Shown piece after piece: positions 11,882 through 25,178 of a DNA stretch of 64,000 nucleotides (within the stretch, counting starts at the first letter, position 1; each line of letters starts with the position of its first letter). The notes beneath the pieces were generated by a model, which did no database searches, was not told the origin of the DNA, and saw nothing but the letters and a program-made list of their open reading frames with translations. The translations under genes and the position numbers were made by a program. The DNA comes from Impatiens glandulifera (taxonomy: Eukaryota; Streptophyta; Magnoliopsida; Ericales; Balsaminaceae): the NCBI RefSeq assembly GCF_907164915.1, contig NC_061862.1, positions 119,501,877 to 119,565,876 of the forward strand, in the 5' to 3' direction.

Positions 11882-12774
11882 CTAGGAGGTCTCTAAGACT
11901 ACGGTTAGAGGAGGGTTGGAGACATCTCTCTTTCTTTTCTTGGTCTTAAGCTTCTTCACCCTAAGAACGTATTCGACAATCTTCTAATTGTTCATAACTT
12001 TGGAGGGAAGATGAAAACTTTTACCCAGTTGATCCAGAAGAAAACAGAGAAAGGCGCTGAAAGGACCGTCAAAACCAAAAATAGTTTTCCGGGCAACAAC
12101 CATTCTTACCAGATTTCCGAAGAGGAAGCTTGTCCAGTTGAATGGCACATCCCTTGTGATAGCCACCATCATCTCGAAGACTTTGGAACAAAAGTGGTAT
12201 GAAGATTCTTTGGCTAGAAGAGATTTAGAGATGATTTCACTTAGAAGAGTAAATTCATCTTTCATAAGATTTTTCTTCTCATAGATGTCCATTTAAGGAG
12301 AATTAGAGAAGACTTTCATCATTGTAAACGTGATTTCAGGAGGAGATCGAGAAAATTCATGAATACCAGTAGAGGGAAGTTGAAAGAACATACCGAAAGA
12401 CTCTTAGGAGATGCAAATCATTTGACCCATGAGAATCCCAGAAACGATTTTGTCCTGATAAAAGCCAGTAGTTTCTAAGATCGAGGAAATTCATGAATAC
12501 CAGCAGAGGGACGTTGAAAGAACATACCCAAAGACTCTTAGGAGATGCAAATCATTTGACCCATGACAATCCCAGCAACGATTTTGTCCTGATAAAAGCC
12601 ATCAGTTTCTAAGAATTCACCGACCAACTGTTCGTGATAGAATTCATGAGGGGTGAGGAACTTTCTCATCCCGGAGGCTTTCAAAGATTCAAACATTTTG
12701 TGCATGCCCGTAGATTTTAGCGTGGATACGGATTTGAAATCCACTTGAATCAACTTTGGACGGAAAAGAGACAT
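11882..12774 (-). pseudogene. ORF3 of B0 (extra ORF after pol), broken
   Basis: The product is not a canonical copia protein. The minus-strand start at 12774 opens MSLFRPKLIQVDF, followed by an F-rich block with FL.PHEFYHEQLV.EFL. After a break, a second segment (12292 to about 11984) contains LLSEIISKSLLAKE and a VPFNWTSFLFGNLV motif. Both segments align with the N-terminal domain of B3 ORF3 (56057-56680), which has EVREFFKSATM and IQVNWASTLFQNL at the same places. The coiled coil and Arg/Gly tail seen in B3 are missing, and a K/R-rich end sits near the PPT instead. A ~135-bp internal duplication and stops break the frame. The function is unknown. I see no signal peptide or membrane segment, so the label env-like is not supported. 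Confidence 0.75.
12351..12610. repeat. ~135-bp tandem duplication inside ORF3 of B0
   Basis: The block from attcatgaataccag to the taaaagcca region occurs at about 12353 and again at about 12488. B1 has the same duplication at about 28830-29090, so it predates the large duplication. It repeats the segment coding for the DKIVAGIVMGQMICIS region of ORF3. Confidence 0.85.
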
Positions 12775-13034
12775 TTCGACTTGATGAACAATATATTAGT
12801 CGATTCGAATTATAGAGAGAGAGAGATGGATTTCGAAGAACTCTTATTTTTAGAATGAATATTTCAATAAATATCAAGGTCTAATCATATAGAGAATATC
12901 TAATGATTACTCCTACCGTCAAGAACTCAAAGGTCTATTCCCAATAAATGCAGTATTTAATATTAGCATGAAACCAAACAGTTAATACTAAATGTACAAG
13001 CAAAAGTTGTCAGAAATATTAGTCATTCCTAATA

Positions 13035-13042
13035 TATTTATA
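13035..13042 (-). promoter_or_regulatory. Candidate TATA box of ORF3 (B0)
   Basis: The element strand reads tctataaatatatt about 260 bp upstream of the ORF3 ATG. Further upstream are ggacagttgtcc (13124-13135) and an E2F-like acgggaaa (13089-13096). Both are conserved, at matching positions, upstream of B3 ORF3. Confidence 0.55.
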
Positions 13043-13569
13043 GACACATGTCTTCAATTCTTTTGAGAAATGACTGATTTGATTTTCGACGGGAAAATGA
13101 ACTTGATCAGAAATATAAGCAAAGGACAGTTGTCCAAATAGCCAGAAGATGAAGGGTATAATTACACCAGTAGTTAGACGTTTATTCTCCTTTTCACATT
13201 TTAAACTTCCTTTTGAAAATCAGTCTATTAGACGTATATGTCTAATTATGCAATAACACCACGTTCGACACGCGTGTTTGGTTAGACGTAAGCATCCTCT
13301 TGCTCATGACGTAAAAACGTCTAACGTCTATTACACGTATCCGTCTATTAGACGTATCCGTCTATTAGACCTATCCGTCTAACCATTCAGGTTAATAAAA
13401 CCAAGACAAAGATTCCAAAGGAAGATGAAACTGCTAGAGTAGACGTACGTCTAAGTAGCTGTGTTTCTCAAACCCTGAATTCTTAGAACGAATTAAGACC
13501 TCTGTCTTTCATGTCTGTTCAGTTGCGTTTTGAACAATACGTTCCCCCTAAATTTATACACGTAATCAT

Positions 13570-15501
13570 ATCAATCAAGATCAACAAGATCTAACATGTT
13601 TCTAAAATGAGAAAATTTAGCTTCCGGTAGGGGTTTCGTGAAAATGTCTGTAGTTTGTTGATCTGTAGAAACTTGTTCAAGACGAATTTGCTTCTGATTG
13701 ACGTGTTCTAGGATAAAGTGATGCCTAATTTCAATATGCTTTGTCCGAGAATGCAGAACTGGATTGTAGGTGATTGCGATAGCACTCGTGTTGTCGCAGA
13801 AAATTGGAAATTCATCAGCCTCAATCCCATAGTTCCTGAGCTGTTGTTGAATCCACAGAACATGAGAGCAATAGCTGCCAGCTGCAAGATACTCTGCTTC
13901 AGCTGTAGATGTGGCGACTGACGTCTACTTTTTGTTGAACCATGAGATTAGACGATCTCCAAGGAACTGGCAAGTTCCACTTGTGCTTTTTCTATCAATT
14001 TTGCACCCTGCATAATTTGCATCTGAGAAACTAGTTAAATTGAACTGGAATCCTTCGGATACCACAGTCCCACATTTTGAGTTCCCTTTAAGTATTTAAG
14101 AATACGTTTAACGACAGTAAAGTGAGAGAGTTTAGGATGAGCATTAAATCTGCCACAGACACCAATAGCAAATTGAATGTCTGGCCTGCTAGCAGTTACA
14201 TATAGCAAGGATCCGATGAGTCCTCTATATGCTGTTACATCGACAATTTGGCCACATTCATCTTTATCCAGTTTACTAGAAGAGCTCATTGGAGTAGTTG
14301 TTGTGGAACAGTTCTCCAAACCAAACTTCATTAGTAGTTCTTTGGTGTATTTGACAATATTGATAAGGGTTCCATTTTATAACTGATGGACTTGAAGCCC
14401 AAGGAAGAATGTCAACTCTTCCATCATGCTCATTTCAAATCTGTCATGCATCAGCTTAGCAAACATCTCACACAATTTGGGGTTAGTTGAACCAAAAATA
14501 ATGTCATCAACATATATTTGAACAAGTAGAATGTGAGAATCTTTAGTGAATCTAAACAAGGTTTTATCCACAGTTCCAACAACAAAATCATGATCAAACA
14601 AGAATTCAGTTAATGTGTCGTACCAAGCTCTAGGAGCTTGTTTCAGACCATACAATGCTTTGTCAAGCTTATAAACATGATTAGGTAACACATGATCTAC
14701 AAATTCGGGGGGTTGCTCAACATATATTTCTTCACTTAATTTCCCATTTAAAAATGCACTTTTCACATCCATTGAAAAACTTTAAAATTCTTAAATGACG
14801 CATATGCTAGGAAAATTCTGATTGCCTTTAGTCTTGCAACCGGTGCAAAAGACTCATCAAAGTCAATACCTTACTCTTGTCTGTATTCTTGAGCAACTAA
14901 ACGAGCTTTGTTTCTGATGACTAAGCCATCTTCACTAAGCTTGTTTCTGAAGACCCATCTTGTTCCTATAACTGACTAATCAGTTAGTCTAGCAGTAAGA
15001 TACCACACTTTATTTCTCACAAATTGGTTTAACTCCTCCTGCATAGCATTGATCCAATCTGGATCAACTTTAGCTTCACCAATTTTCTTATGTTCAATCT
15101 GAGAAATAAATGCGGAGTTGGCCATTTCATCCATCAGTTGACGTCTTGTCCTTCGAGGAGAAAAATGATTTCTGATGATCAGTTCTGGTGGATGATTTAT
15201 GTTCCATCTGAAGTTGGATCCAAGGGGATTGGTCATCTGAACTGGTGACTCTACGACGCTAAAATCTCAACTTCTTGTTGAACAGGAGTTTGTACGTCTG
15301 GTTGAACATCAACCGGATCAGCCACTGGATCAGACAGGGCAATCCGCTTGTCCAGAGTTTCTTTTTCTTCACTTACAGACTCAAGACTAGTCGCTTTTAG
15401 TCTGTCAATAAGATCAATGGATTCAATGGATTTGCTCTCAACAGGCTCATCAAAAACTACATGGAGGAATTCCTCAACAGTCTGTGTTCTTTTGTTGTAT
15501 A
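13570..15501 (-). pseudogene. Copia pol 3' half (integrase end, RT, RNase H) of B0
   Basis: In element order the pieces are as follows. The integrase C-terminus with VEEFLHVVFDEPV lies at 15501-15251. The linker with RRTRRQLMDEMANSAFISQIE and DPDWINAMQEEL follows at 15236-14976. RT with [21 protein letters not shown] and an intact catalytic YVDD (Asp codons 14503-14508) runs from about 14990 to 14035. RNase H, ending near 13570, has a frameshift. RT copies element RNA into cDNA and RNase H removes the template. Stops after LTARLTD and before MDVKSAF, plus the frameshift near 13930-14030, make it non-functional. The 5' part ends at the duplication junction. Confidence 0.92.
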
Positions 15502-15966
15502 ATCTTACGCTTGCCCAAAGCCTTACCATTAGAGTTTTCGCTGAAAATGATTTTTGAACCAGATTCTTTCACAATATCGGTTAATAGCTTCATGTTTCCT
15601 ATCATATGCCCTGAACATCTTTGTCCAAGTACCACTCTAAATCCTCCAAGCGTTTGACTTGTTACCCTGCAAAATACAACTATTTCCACCTTTTTGTACC
15701 CAAATTTAATTGGGTCCATGGTTAATTAATCCCTTAGGAATCCACACTTGAATTATTCTAATGGATCTCCTGGTTTTAGTCTTAATAGTCCTATTCGTAT
15801 TAGGCTTGACATCTCTCTATCTGCTTTTGAATGCTTTATCATATTTTGATAATGATTTTGATGAACCCTTTCTGGCCTTTTGTCGTGTTCTCGCCTAGAC
15901 AGCTAATCGACTTTCCTTCTCTCAGGATTAAGCCACTGTGACTTATCTGTTGGCACTACATACGTT
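15502..15966 (-). pseudogene. Protease/gag-end fragment of copia element E
   Basis: Read on the minus strand from 15966, the gag end continues ELTYVVPTDKSQW, matching EITYVGPTDTAKL of A1. It is followed by the IKVWIP-like region and then a protease piece (about 15719-15502). The protease active-site block is wrecked, reading VLGQRCSGHMIGN where A1 has YLDSGCSRHMTGN, and the aspartate is lost. Sequence then switches directly to B integrase at 15501 because of the duplication junction. The gag half of the same gene is displaced to 17583-18344 by the family D LTR. Confidence 0.82.
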
Positions 15967-15971
15967 AGTTC

Positions 15972-17582
15972 TTATAGAATCGGTATTACCAATAAAGACT
16001 AGGTCTGAGTATTGTGAATAGCTTACTATAAACGATTCGATATTAATCCTGTTAGAGATTAATATATGTTTCTATTCTTCACAAATCCTTCGAACTCTTG
16101 AAACGATTTCAAGTGCGGAAGTGTTTGTCGGATTTGAAGCTTTGAACCAATGAAAGATTAATGATAGAAAGTAAAGAACGTAGGGAGTTCTTTATGGATG
16201 GTCGGAGCAAACCCTCCTACGTCACCCCTTCTTCAAATACAGCTTACTAAGCTAGATAACTCTCTATTGAACAAAACAACCTCTATTTAACTTACAATAT
16301 TCTCTCAGCTAGACAATAATTGATTCTATCTCTCTTGCACTTGAAGAATGTAAGAAATTAGTAAGATCAAGAGTGTAATCAAGTAAGGTTGGTAATCGGT
16401 TGATGAAATGATCTAGTGATTCGTCCATTTTCCTTGAGCATCTATTTGTAGGACACCAACGGTCGAATCTTCTTCATGGACTCGTGGAAAGCGTCCATTC
16501 GAAGGCCTCCCATAATATAAAATATGAGCAGACTTTGAGCAAATGGGTCGTGGACGTACCAAATAGGTAGTGCGGAGAATATCCTCTCTAATATTGTCTT
16601 GTACTGGACAAACCATTGGAAGGACATTTGCGTACGTGATGTTCGTTCATTGGATACAATTAGCTGGCTTTTTCAGACTACACATGAGTGAGTGGAGCAT
16701 ACAAACAGATAACTAGTTAATTGTGGTTAGACAAATGCTAACTTCATACGGCTGCTGAAACGAGGCAAAAAACGTGCTCCAAGTCTAAGGAAGATAGACA
16801 TCAACGTCTAACTACGCGTTCCATTAGACCAATAAGTCTAATGGAGTTAGACTACAACGTTTAACTATGTATCTGTTAGACTACGACGTCTAACAACATA
16901 TCTGTTAGACTACGACATCTAACTACATATTTGTTAAACTGTGACGTTTAACTACGTATTCGTTAGACTACGACGTCTAACTACGTATCTGTTAGACTTC
17001 GACATCTAACTACGCATTTCATTAGACTACCACGTCTAATGGAGTTAGACTACAACGTCTAACTTCGCATCTCTTCAGACTTGTCTGAAGGAGTTAGATG
17101 TCAACGTCTAACTACGCATCCTATTAGACTACAACGTCTAACTTTGCATCCCTTCAGACTTGTCTAAAGGTGTTAGACGTCAACGTATAACTACACATCC
17201 CATTAGACTACCACGTCTAATGGAGGTAGAGTACAACTCTAATTTCGCATCCCTTCAGACTTGTCTGAAGGAGTTAGACGTCAACGTCTAACTACGTAAC
17301 TCATCTATTTAGTCTGCTTAGACCACGTCTAATTTAGAATAGTCTTATGCACCTGCACAAAACAAATTGACAACTTAACTTTATTCTAAATGAATATCTA
17401 ACTTTATTCACAACTAGACGTCATCAAAATTCCGTAATGTTCACAACTAAACATCATCAAAATTTCGTTCTAGAAAATATCAACCTTCTATTTTTCAATG
17501 TTTCATAGCTTTTGGCTCTTAAGTTAATTATTTCTCACTTAAATAACTCTTTTCTTTATTTTGATTTTACTTTTTCCCAACA
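15972..17582 (-). mobile_element. Solo LTR of family D, 1611 bp, target copies agttc
   Basis: The ends are ttatagaatcgg (15972) and cccaaca (17582), which is TGTTGGG...TTCTATAA on the element strand, the last bases degenerate from CTATCA. The 5-bp copies agttc at 15967-15971 and 17583-17587 match exactly, and the E gag reading resumes across the insertion. No internal element sequence is present, so this is a solo LTR left by LTR-LTR recombination. It shares with LTR B the block tcctacgtcaccccttctt and a palindrome array. Confidence 0.93.
16780..17340. repeat. Palindrome array GTTAGAC-N6-GTCTAAC in LTR D
   Basis: Copies of gttagactacgacgtctaac and related units occur about every 40 bp, with CTTCAGACTTGTCTGAAG palindromes in between. 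Arms and spacer differ from those of LTR B, but the AGAC...GTCT core and the position in the LTR are the same. Confidence 0.93.
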
Positions 17583-18344
17583 AGTTCTTTCGCCAGTTTA
17601 TTTGAATCGTGACTTGCTTCATTTTTGGTTATTGTATCCTTGACAAAGATTATAAAAAGATGTTTATCTTTACTAAGTTTGAACTCTTTGAATAACTTAT
17701 CTAGATTGTTGTTGACGTATCCTAGGCCGAACATACAGTTAGGAGGTCTCTGATGACTTGTCATCTGGCTCACAACATCTCCAGATTTTGTCCATGCAAT
17801 AATCACATATTTAGTTCTTTCTTTTTCTTCAGTAAAAAGTTGAATTGTTTCCTTGATCATTTCATTCTTGGAGGATAGTTCAACTATTCCTCCAATTTTA
17901 TTTAGCTAAATTGGTACAAGATTAGACAGATTCCTGTACTCAATGACATAGTCATTGAGTGTTGTAATTAGATCTTCTCGACTGAGCTCCTTAGAGGCAA
18001 AGTCGAATACCTCTTTCTCATTTTCCATAAGACATCGCATTATTTCATCGTCACTTTCTGAATCTCTTTGAGTCCACTTACTTCCACCATCATTAGCTAG
18101 TAAGGCCTTTTGGATCTCCTTATTTGACTAATGATCCTCTCTTGGTTTCTAATCAGTTGGCTTTTTGTCACCTCTTCTCGGCTTCCGGCACTCCGACATG
18201 TAGTGACCTACAACATCATAGTTAAAACAGAAAACACTAGCTTTATTACCGATTGAGTAGTTATTGTTGTAAGAATTGTTGGGTTGACTTTTCTTCATGA
18301 ATTTTCCGAACTTCTTGGTAAACATAGTCAATGCAGAATTAACT
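17583..18344 (-). pseudogene. gag fragment of copia element E (unit 2)
   Basis: This matches 234-995. It carries the KKFGKFMKKSQP region, the damaged knuckle CFNYDVVGHYMSEC (second Cys to Tyr) and the C-terminal KEL piece that continues, after the family D LTR, into ELTYVVPTD at 15966. The 5' half is cut at 18345 by remnant G. It belongs with the A-type gags by sequence, so E is a relative of family A and not of B. Confidence 0.85.
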
Positions 18345-21300
18345 TGATTAATTTATTTATTAATAGTTAATTAATACTTAATAATTTAATTACCTGTTTT
18401 CTAAAAATTTATAATGATAAAGGGAATACGTGCATTATAAAAGAGAAAATCAAATGATTATTCCTTTTAAAAGGAAATAATCATATTTATTCAAAATCTA
18501 AAGTAATCAAATCTAATTAAAATTAAAAAGACAAACCTTTTCTTAATGGGGTGAGTTTAAGTTTAAAAGCGATAGACTTAGTCTTATACCAAAAAAGATT
18601 TTATTTAACTAAATTAAACTAATCTAATTAATCAAATTAACAAATTCAACAAAATAAATTGAATGAATTTTGTAATATGAAAAATAAAAGAAAACATTTT
18701 TTTATGTAAAAACTTTATTATTCTTGTTTTATCCTATGTTTAAGATAATATAATTAATTAAAACGCCTTTACATAATAACTCATTTAATCAAAAAAAAAA
18801 TGTCCAAAATTATTAAACATAAAAAAACATGTTCCTCTTTACAATATATTTTATTATTTAAGGTGATATTAAATGATAAAACACCTTAATTATATTAAGT
18901 ATAAGAAAACTATTGTGTTTCTATAAATTAGATTAATTATCCTCATAACATTATTGAAATCCGAAATTAACTATTCTTGAAATTTCATATATTTTAAAAA
19001 TAGATGTTTATAAACTTTAAAAAATGGAGGGTAAAAATGATTGTCTATAAAATGCCCTTTTGGAAAAAATTGTATAAATCATATTGTTTAGAAAAAATGC
19101 ATGTCCAAGCTTAAACATAGGCATTCTGTTTTGAAAAATTCCCAATTTTATACTTTTTTTGATGCATGAAATTTAAAAATAACAAATCTGACGTGTTTCT
19201 CGACTTTGTTGGAATACAACTCATGTTTTATTGATCGTGTAGATAGAGCCTGGTTGACGATTCGACTTTGTTGGAATACAACTCATGTTTTATTGATCGT
19301 TTAGATAGAGCCTGGTTGTTTCGACTGTATTTCTATGCACCTCACATAACCTTTCGATTGTACTTGAGTGCACCCCTTCTTCCCTCTTTCTTTGCAACCT
19401 CATCACTAAAATGAAAGTGCAAACTAATTTCTTCGTCACCGAGCGAAGAGCACCCTTGGTACTTCAGTAGGGAAAGTTGTTTGAAAATATTCATTTGGTA
19501 GGGCGACGATCTAGACTTAGTTTGCTGATTGCATTTACTTGATACATCACTCTTGATCTCAATGTGCTGATTTTATGCATTTGGAATATACATTGTTCAT
19601 GGTATGTCGATCAGATGGATCAACACCTAGTTATTTCGACTATATTACTACTGTGATCGATTTTTTTTTTTTAAAAAAATTTGATTGACTTGTTTGATAA
19701 TTTTGGGACACTCTTTAAAAAAATTTATTTTTTTTAAAACGTGAGGGGAATTAATTTTAATGTTTGAAAAATTGAAGTTTTAAAAATAAGGCTTTGTACA
19801 CAACACCATATCTTCACTTTCAAAATGTCGAATCTAGGAGAGATTGAGAGTTTTTTAATGGGAAGTATGTCATAGGCCTTTTTTTTAACTTTTTTCAATA
19901 TTAATTAACCTCACGACTAGCGAGTCGCCACCTAATTTCAAAAATTTGTAAATTAAGAGATGTGAGTTCGGCGTTTGGTTACATGTGGGAAATGGTTTTT
20001 TAGACGGTATGTCCCACAACGCCCCTAAAGTCTCTACTAATTAATTTTCGTCTTTTTTTAAAAATCTCTTAGGCTTTATATTTTAGAGTTTTTCCATTTT
20101 AAACATTTAAAGGGTTTGCATGAGATAAAAAAAAGATAAAGAAAATAAAGAAAGACCAAAGAAAACTAAAGCAAATAAAACTGTACAAAGAAAACAAATT
20201 GTTTTTTTTTAAATTAGGGTAATTCAAATTCAAATGGCCCTTAAAGTTTTATAAAAGTTTATTAATATATAATTCAACATCTTAGATCTAATTATTCAAA
20301 TAATAATATTAATATAATAATAATAATAAAACTGTTCAAAGAAAATAGTTTTTTTAATTATTTTTTTTTATACTTAGGGTTTTCAAATTCAAATGGCACT
20401 TAATGTTTTATAAAAGTTTATTAATATATAATTCAACATCTTAGATCTAATTATTCAAATAATAATAATAATAAAACTGTACAAAAAAAACAGTGTTTTT
20501 TTTAACCTCTTATTTACATTAAACTTTATGTTTTTTTAGTTATATTTTATTTTATTTACATGTTAAATATGTTATTAATGTTTACATAAATCATACATAA
20601 AGTTAAAGACCTAATTAGCTAATAATCATACATACATTCATATTATATAATAGAAAATCAAAACCAATCTTATTATATGAAGACCAAAACTAAAGGTGAA
20701 GTTAAGAAGCTTACAAAGATGGTTGCTTTATTTACTCAAGTGGATGAACTCTTTTATTTAAAAGGGGCAGCCTAAGGGCACCTGAATATTAAAATGTGGG
20801 GTTTTGAAAAGAAGAAGAAGGTCACGTGAAATGTGAAGAGAGAGAGAGAGACGAAGGTGAAGGTTGAAGGTTCCTTTGCTAGGGTGTTAAAAGGGATATT
20901 TATAGGCAAAGCTACGAAACCCTAGGGCACAAAGGCCCATTTAACACACTTGACCGTTAGAAAGAAAAATATTTCAAACATTTACAAATGTTTAAAATAA
21001 TGGATCAATCTCCAATTCACATGTCACTAAATATCAAGTTTTGATCCAATGAGATTTAAGCTTTATTTAATAATGATATAATACTTGATCTTTTTAATTT
21101 TTAATTAAAAAATTGACCAAGCCTTCATGCTTCAACACACGGCTGAATTATTCTTCCTTTGCAACTTCTTCCTTTATTTTAGCAATCTCTTTTTTCTTTC
21201 TTTGACAAAGAGTTCTTCTGACGATTGTCTAGACACCGTTATTTTTTATTTTTGCACGTTATCCCATTTACACACCCTTTCATCCTACAAAAAAAATATT

Positions 21301-24300
21301 TTGTTAAAAACACAAATAAACAATTTTATTTTTTTAATTATTCCTATTTCTAAAGAACAATTCTAATTAAATAAATAAAATGCTAACTAACTTATTCAAG
21401 AAATCAAATCGCTAAATCTAATCTAACTAATTTAACAAACTAATGTAACAACTTATCTAATTAAAAGAAAAGAAAATATACCTAACGAAATTTTATAAAA
21501 ACGTTAATATATATTTTGTAAAATTATTTTTTTTATTTTTATTTTTTTATAAATACCCAAGGTAATTAATTAAATAAAACCTTGAATATTCTAAGTATAA
21601 TAACTTCCCTAAGTGTTGTAACATAGACAAATTACTACCTTAACTTTATTAAGAATCCAAAATCAATTATTTAATAAAACTCAATTGTTCTAAAAATAAT
21701 CGTCTTTAAAACAAATCGTGCAATGAGCCCGTGAATGAATTCAAGACATTCGTATAGGCTCGGATTTATTAAAAGCATAAACTATAAAATTGGAGGATGA
21801 AAAATGAGTATCTACAACTACACACCTCTCCTAGCCTTTGGATTGTACGTGAGTACACATCTTAACTTAGATTATTGATTGTGTTTATTAAGTTTGGAAT
21901 ATATATTGTTCATGTTCTATCGATCGCATGTATCGACGCCTAGTTAGTTCGATTATATTGCTATACACCTTGTCTAACATTTGGATTGTACGTGAGAACA
22001 CATCTTGACTTAGTTTTGATAAACCAAATTAACTTAGAAAACAAAAAAAATAATTAATTAAGAGAAAACGTGTAAATTGATTAAAATGAACTTAGGTGAA
22101 TACAATCTAATTTAATCAATTCAACATGATTTTAATGACGTGTTCACATAATGTTTTAAGGATGCATTTGTGAATAAAACTAAGTTGTGTACTTGTCTTT
22201 AGCAGGAACAACTCATAAGACGACTAACGAAAACATAACTAAAGCAGCTAGTAGACATTTAGGCTTAAACAGACGCTTTGGTCTAAAGAAGCGCTAGTAG
22301 ACGTCTAGGCTTCAACTGATACTCTAGTCTACGAAGCGCTAGCAGACGTCTAGGCATTAGTATCAGACAGAAGCACTAGCAGATGTCTAGGCTTCAGCAG
22401 TAGACCAAAGCGCTAGTAGACGTCTAGTCTTCAGCAGCAAACAAAAGTGCTAGTAGACGTCTAGGCTTCACTTTCGATTGAAGTTTAAGTAATTTGGAAT
22501 TTAACCAATCACGTTTGATTAATGTTTTAAGGAATTTTTAATTAAACCAATCGCGTTCAATTGAAGTTTATGAGATTTGAGGTTTAATCAATCGTGTTTA
22601 ATTGAAATTGAAAAAATTCTTAATTAAACTAATCACATTCAATTAATGTTTATGAGATTTGAAATTTAACCAATTAGATTCGAATGAAGTTTAAGGAATT
22701 TGGAATTAAATTAATCGCGTTTGTTTGAAGTTTAAGTAATTTTTAATTAAACCAACCACGTTTGATTGACGCTTATTAAATCCATCACATTCGATCGAAG
22801 TTCAATCATGTTCCATTAAATCTCTTTAAACCAATCACATTCAGTCATAATTCATTTAAGTTTGAGTTAAGTCAATCACATTCGATTAAAGCTTATCAAC
22901 TCGATCACCTTCAATTAGAGTTCAATCACGTTCAATTGAAACTCATTAAATTAATCATGTTCGATTGGAGTTAATTAAACAATCTCGTTCGATTGGAGTT
23001 TAATTGAATTTGAAATTTATTTTGTTATTTCTAGAAACATTTTCATAAATCAGTTCTGTACATCCTCCTTTGGAATGTGTATCGAGGAGACCATGTACAA
23101 CTGTATTTCTTTGAGATCGATATCATCACTTGGGGAACTTGTCTTTCGCAATAAGTTTTTCCCTAAGTTCATCAAGGGATTTCCTTACTCATACTTTGTT
23201 AGAGGTTTAGATTATGCCTAATATTTCAACCATGCACCAAGAGGTGTGTAGTCTTGTGTCTCAAACCAAGAGGTCATGCGCTTTAGATTCTAAGGCCTTT
23301 GGGATCTTTTATATACGTATTGTATATTTGATAGAATCGATACATTTTTTTTGATTGAAAAATCATACGCGAGGCTAGATGAACAACAAATGGTAATTTC
23401 AACATTTCAACACTTGTGAGTGTTTTCTTTTGCCTCTTTTGTTGATAATTAGAGTGTATCTTATAGATTAAAATATTTTGTGCTTCTTCAGAAATTTAGA
23501 CAAGAGAATAAATGATTAAAAACATTGTATTTCAAATCTCAACCAATATAGTCTTGCTTGATTGATTTTTCTTTGAGGTCTTAGACTCTTACGCTTGACC
23601 TCTGTCCAAGATGATACATCGCCTCTATTCACAACATGGTTCTAGTTTGAGAATTTATCTTTTACAAACTTCCACTTAAACTTTAGAAGTTTAAGATTTT
23701 GTCTGAGCTTAAATTAGATACATTTGCGAAGCACCTTGATCAGATGCCACTAGTTATATCGGCTCGTCAAGGACATCCATTGGGGAGAAACGTCTTTTAC
23801 CGCATCCCAACTTATTTTTATGCTCTCTCATCATTTTTCTTGGCACTAAAAATGTTAGAAGGTTTAACTCATTTTTTATCTTCCAAAAATGCCCTAGTAT
23901 CGATATAGAGATTTGATTATTTTGGATATATTTTTAATCCCATGTTTCTTTTGACTTAAACACTATGAGGATGTATTTTGTCTCAGCTCGAGAGTTGGGT
24001 TGCTGAAGATTTTATTATGATTGGGATAAAGCTCGTGACAAGCTACCTACGTATTTTCATAAAAGCAGAATATAGGTCTAAACGTAGTTCCAAAACTGTA
24101 TCACGCATAGATTGTGATTTCGCATTTCGTTGAGGATGATTTCTTAAGTTTCTATTGGGATTTCAATTAATTAAGTTGGGGAAATTTTAAGTGTATGCTG
24201 AAATGACAATTGACTTAAGCTGTCAAAATTTCATAAGTTTCTACTAGAATGACCGTTCACTTAAGACTTGGAAAATTTCTTAATTATCTACTATAGTGGA

Positions 24301-24980
24301 AATTGAGTGTATACATAGAGGTTTGGTTATTTTGGGTTTATTGGGACCCAGTTCATGACAACCTACGTATTCTTATAAAAGGAGAAATCAGATCCGAAAG
24401 TAGTTCTAAAATTGTATCACAGATAGATCATAATTCTACATTTTGTTGAAGGTCAGAAAATGAGTTTATTAGAGAATTGACAAATGTTTTGTCCCTCGTG
24501 TGAACCGCTGAAGATAGTGTTTATTACTCAGGTTTTCTAAAGAATTATTTTGTTTTATTTTAGATGGTCCAAACCCATGATAGGATACTTATGTACTCTC
24601 ATAACAAGGAGATATCCGGTCTAAACATAGTTCGTAATTTGTGAGTTATGAAGTTTAGTTGAAAGTGAATTGAATGAGTAATATAATATAGGATTAGAAT
24701 TTTAGTGGGACCACAACCATTACAAGCTACCTACGTAGTCTCATAACAAGGAGATATTAGGTCTCAATGTAGTTTGGTACTTCTAAAGTTTAGACTATTT
24801 AAGGATTTCGTGAATGTCTTTCATGAAGCATGCTTTACACAAAGTATCTCTTGAGATTTCGACGTTGAAGAGTGTTGATAGTTCTTCTCCCTCTAGAGTT
24901 GTATTGGCGTGGAGTCACATGAAAAATACATTCTTGATAAGGTAGGGTCCTTCCCATGGTATTTGGTATTTCCTTCTTGG

Positions 24981-25178
24981 TTATAATCTCCATGTGTTAT
25001 TTTTTAGGACTAGATCACCTTCTTGAATGTTCATAGGTTTCACCTTCTTGTTTAAAGCTCTGGTAATTCTTCTTTGATATGCTTGTGTGTGACATAATGC
25101 GTTTAACTTCTTATCTTCCATAAGGATTAATTGATTGTACCGTGACTTACATAAGTCTTCTTCCACTACTTGTGTCAT
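24981..25178 (-). pseudogene. gypsy integrase C-terminal fragment (unit 2)
   Basis: The 65-codon frame is open here, whereas unit 1 has a stop. It contains EEDLCKSRYNQL, CHTQAYQRRI.RALNKKVKP and GDLVLK, as in the integrase tail of plant gypsy elements. No DDE catalytic core is present. The open frame is too short to make an active enzyme. Confidence 0.68.

Larger units (their letters stand above)
1..15501. repeat. Tandem segmental duplication, unit 1 (left end outside window)
   Basis: This stretch is repeated in the same order and orientation further right. Position 1 matches 17350 (offset 17349), the LTR start at 9650 matches 26945 (17295), and 14035 matches 30502 (16467). The offsets change only through indels. 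The largest indel is about 0.8 kb of LTR palindrome array (about 10650-11475) present here and missing in unit 2. Similarity stops abruptly after 15501, where unit 2 continues into B integrase sequence that unit 1 lacks. By eye the copies differ by a few percent. Everything in this unit is transposon-derived. Confidence 0.95.
9650..15501 (-). mobile_element. Copia element B0: 3' LTR, ORF3 and 3' half of pol (unit 1)
   Basis: This is the minus-strand copia element of family B cut at the duplication junction. In element order it retains the integrase C-terminus, RT, RNase H, the ORF3 promoter and ORF3, PPT and 3' LTR. Protease, the integrase core, gag and the 5' LTR are absent because the duplicated segment ended at 15501. 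It matches B1 at 26945-31968. It differs from B1 in having a full-length 3' LTR and an intact YVDD box. Confidence 0.92.

Noticed and set aside
23699..23908. 69-codon plus-strand frame in G
   Set aside because: The unit 1 copy (about 6380-6590) has a one-base difference that breaks it, and it lies in UTR-like sequence of a dead element.
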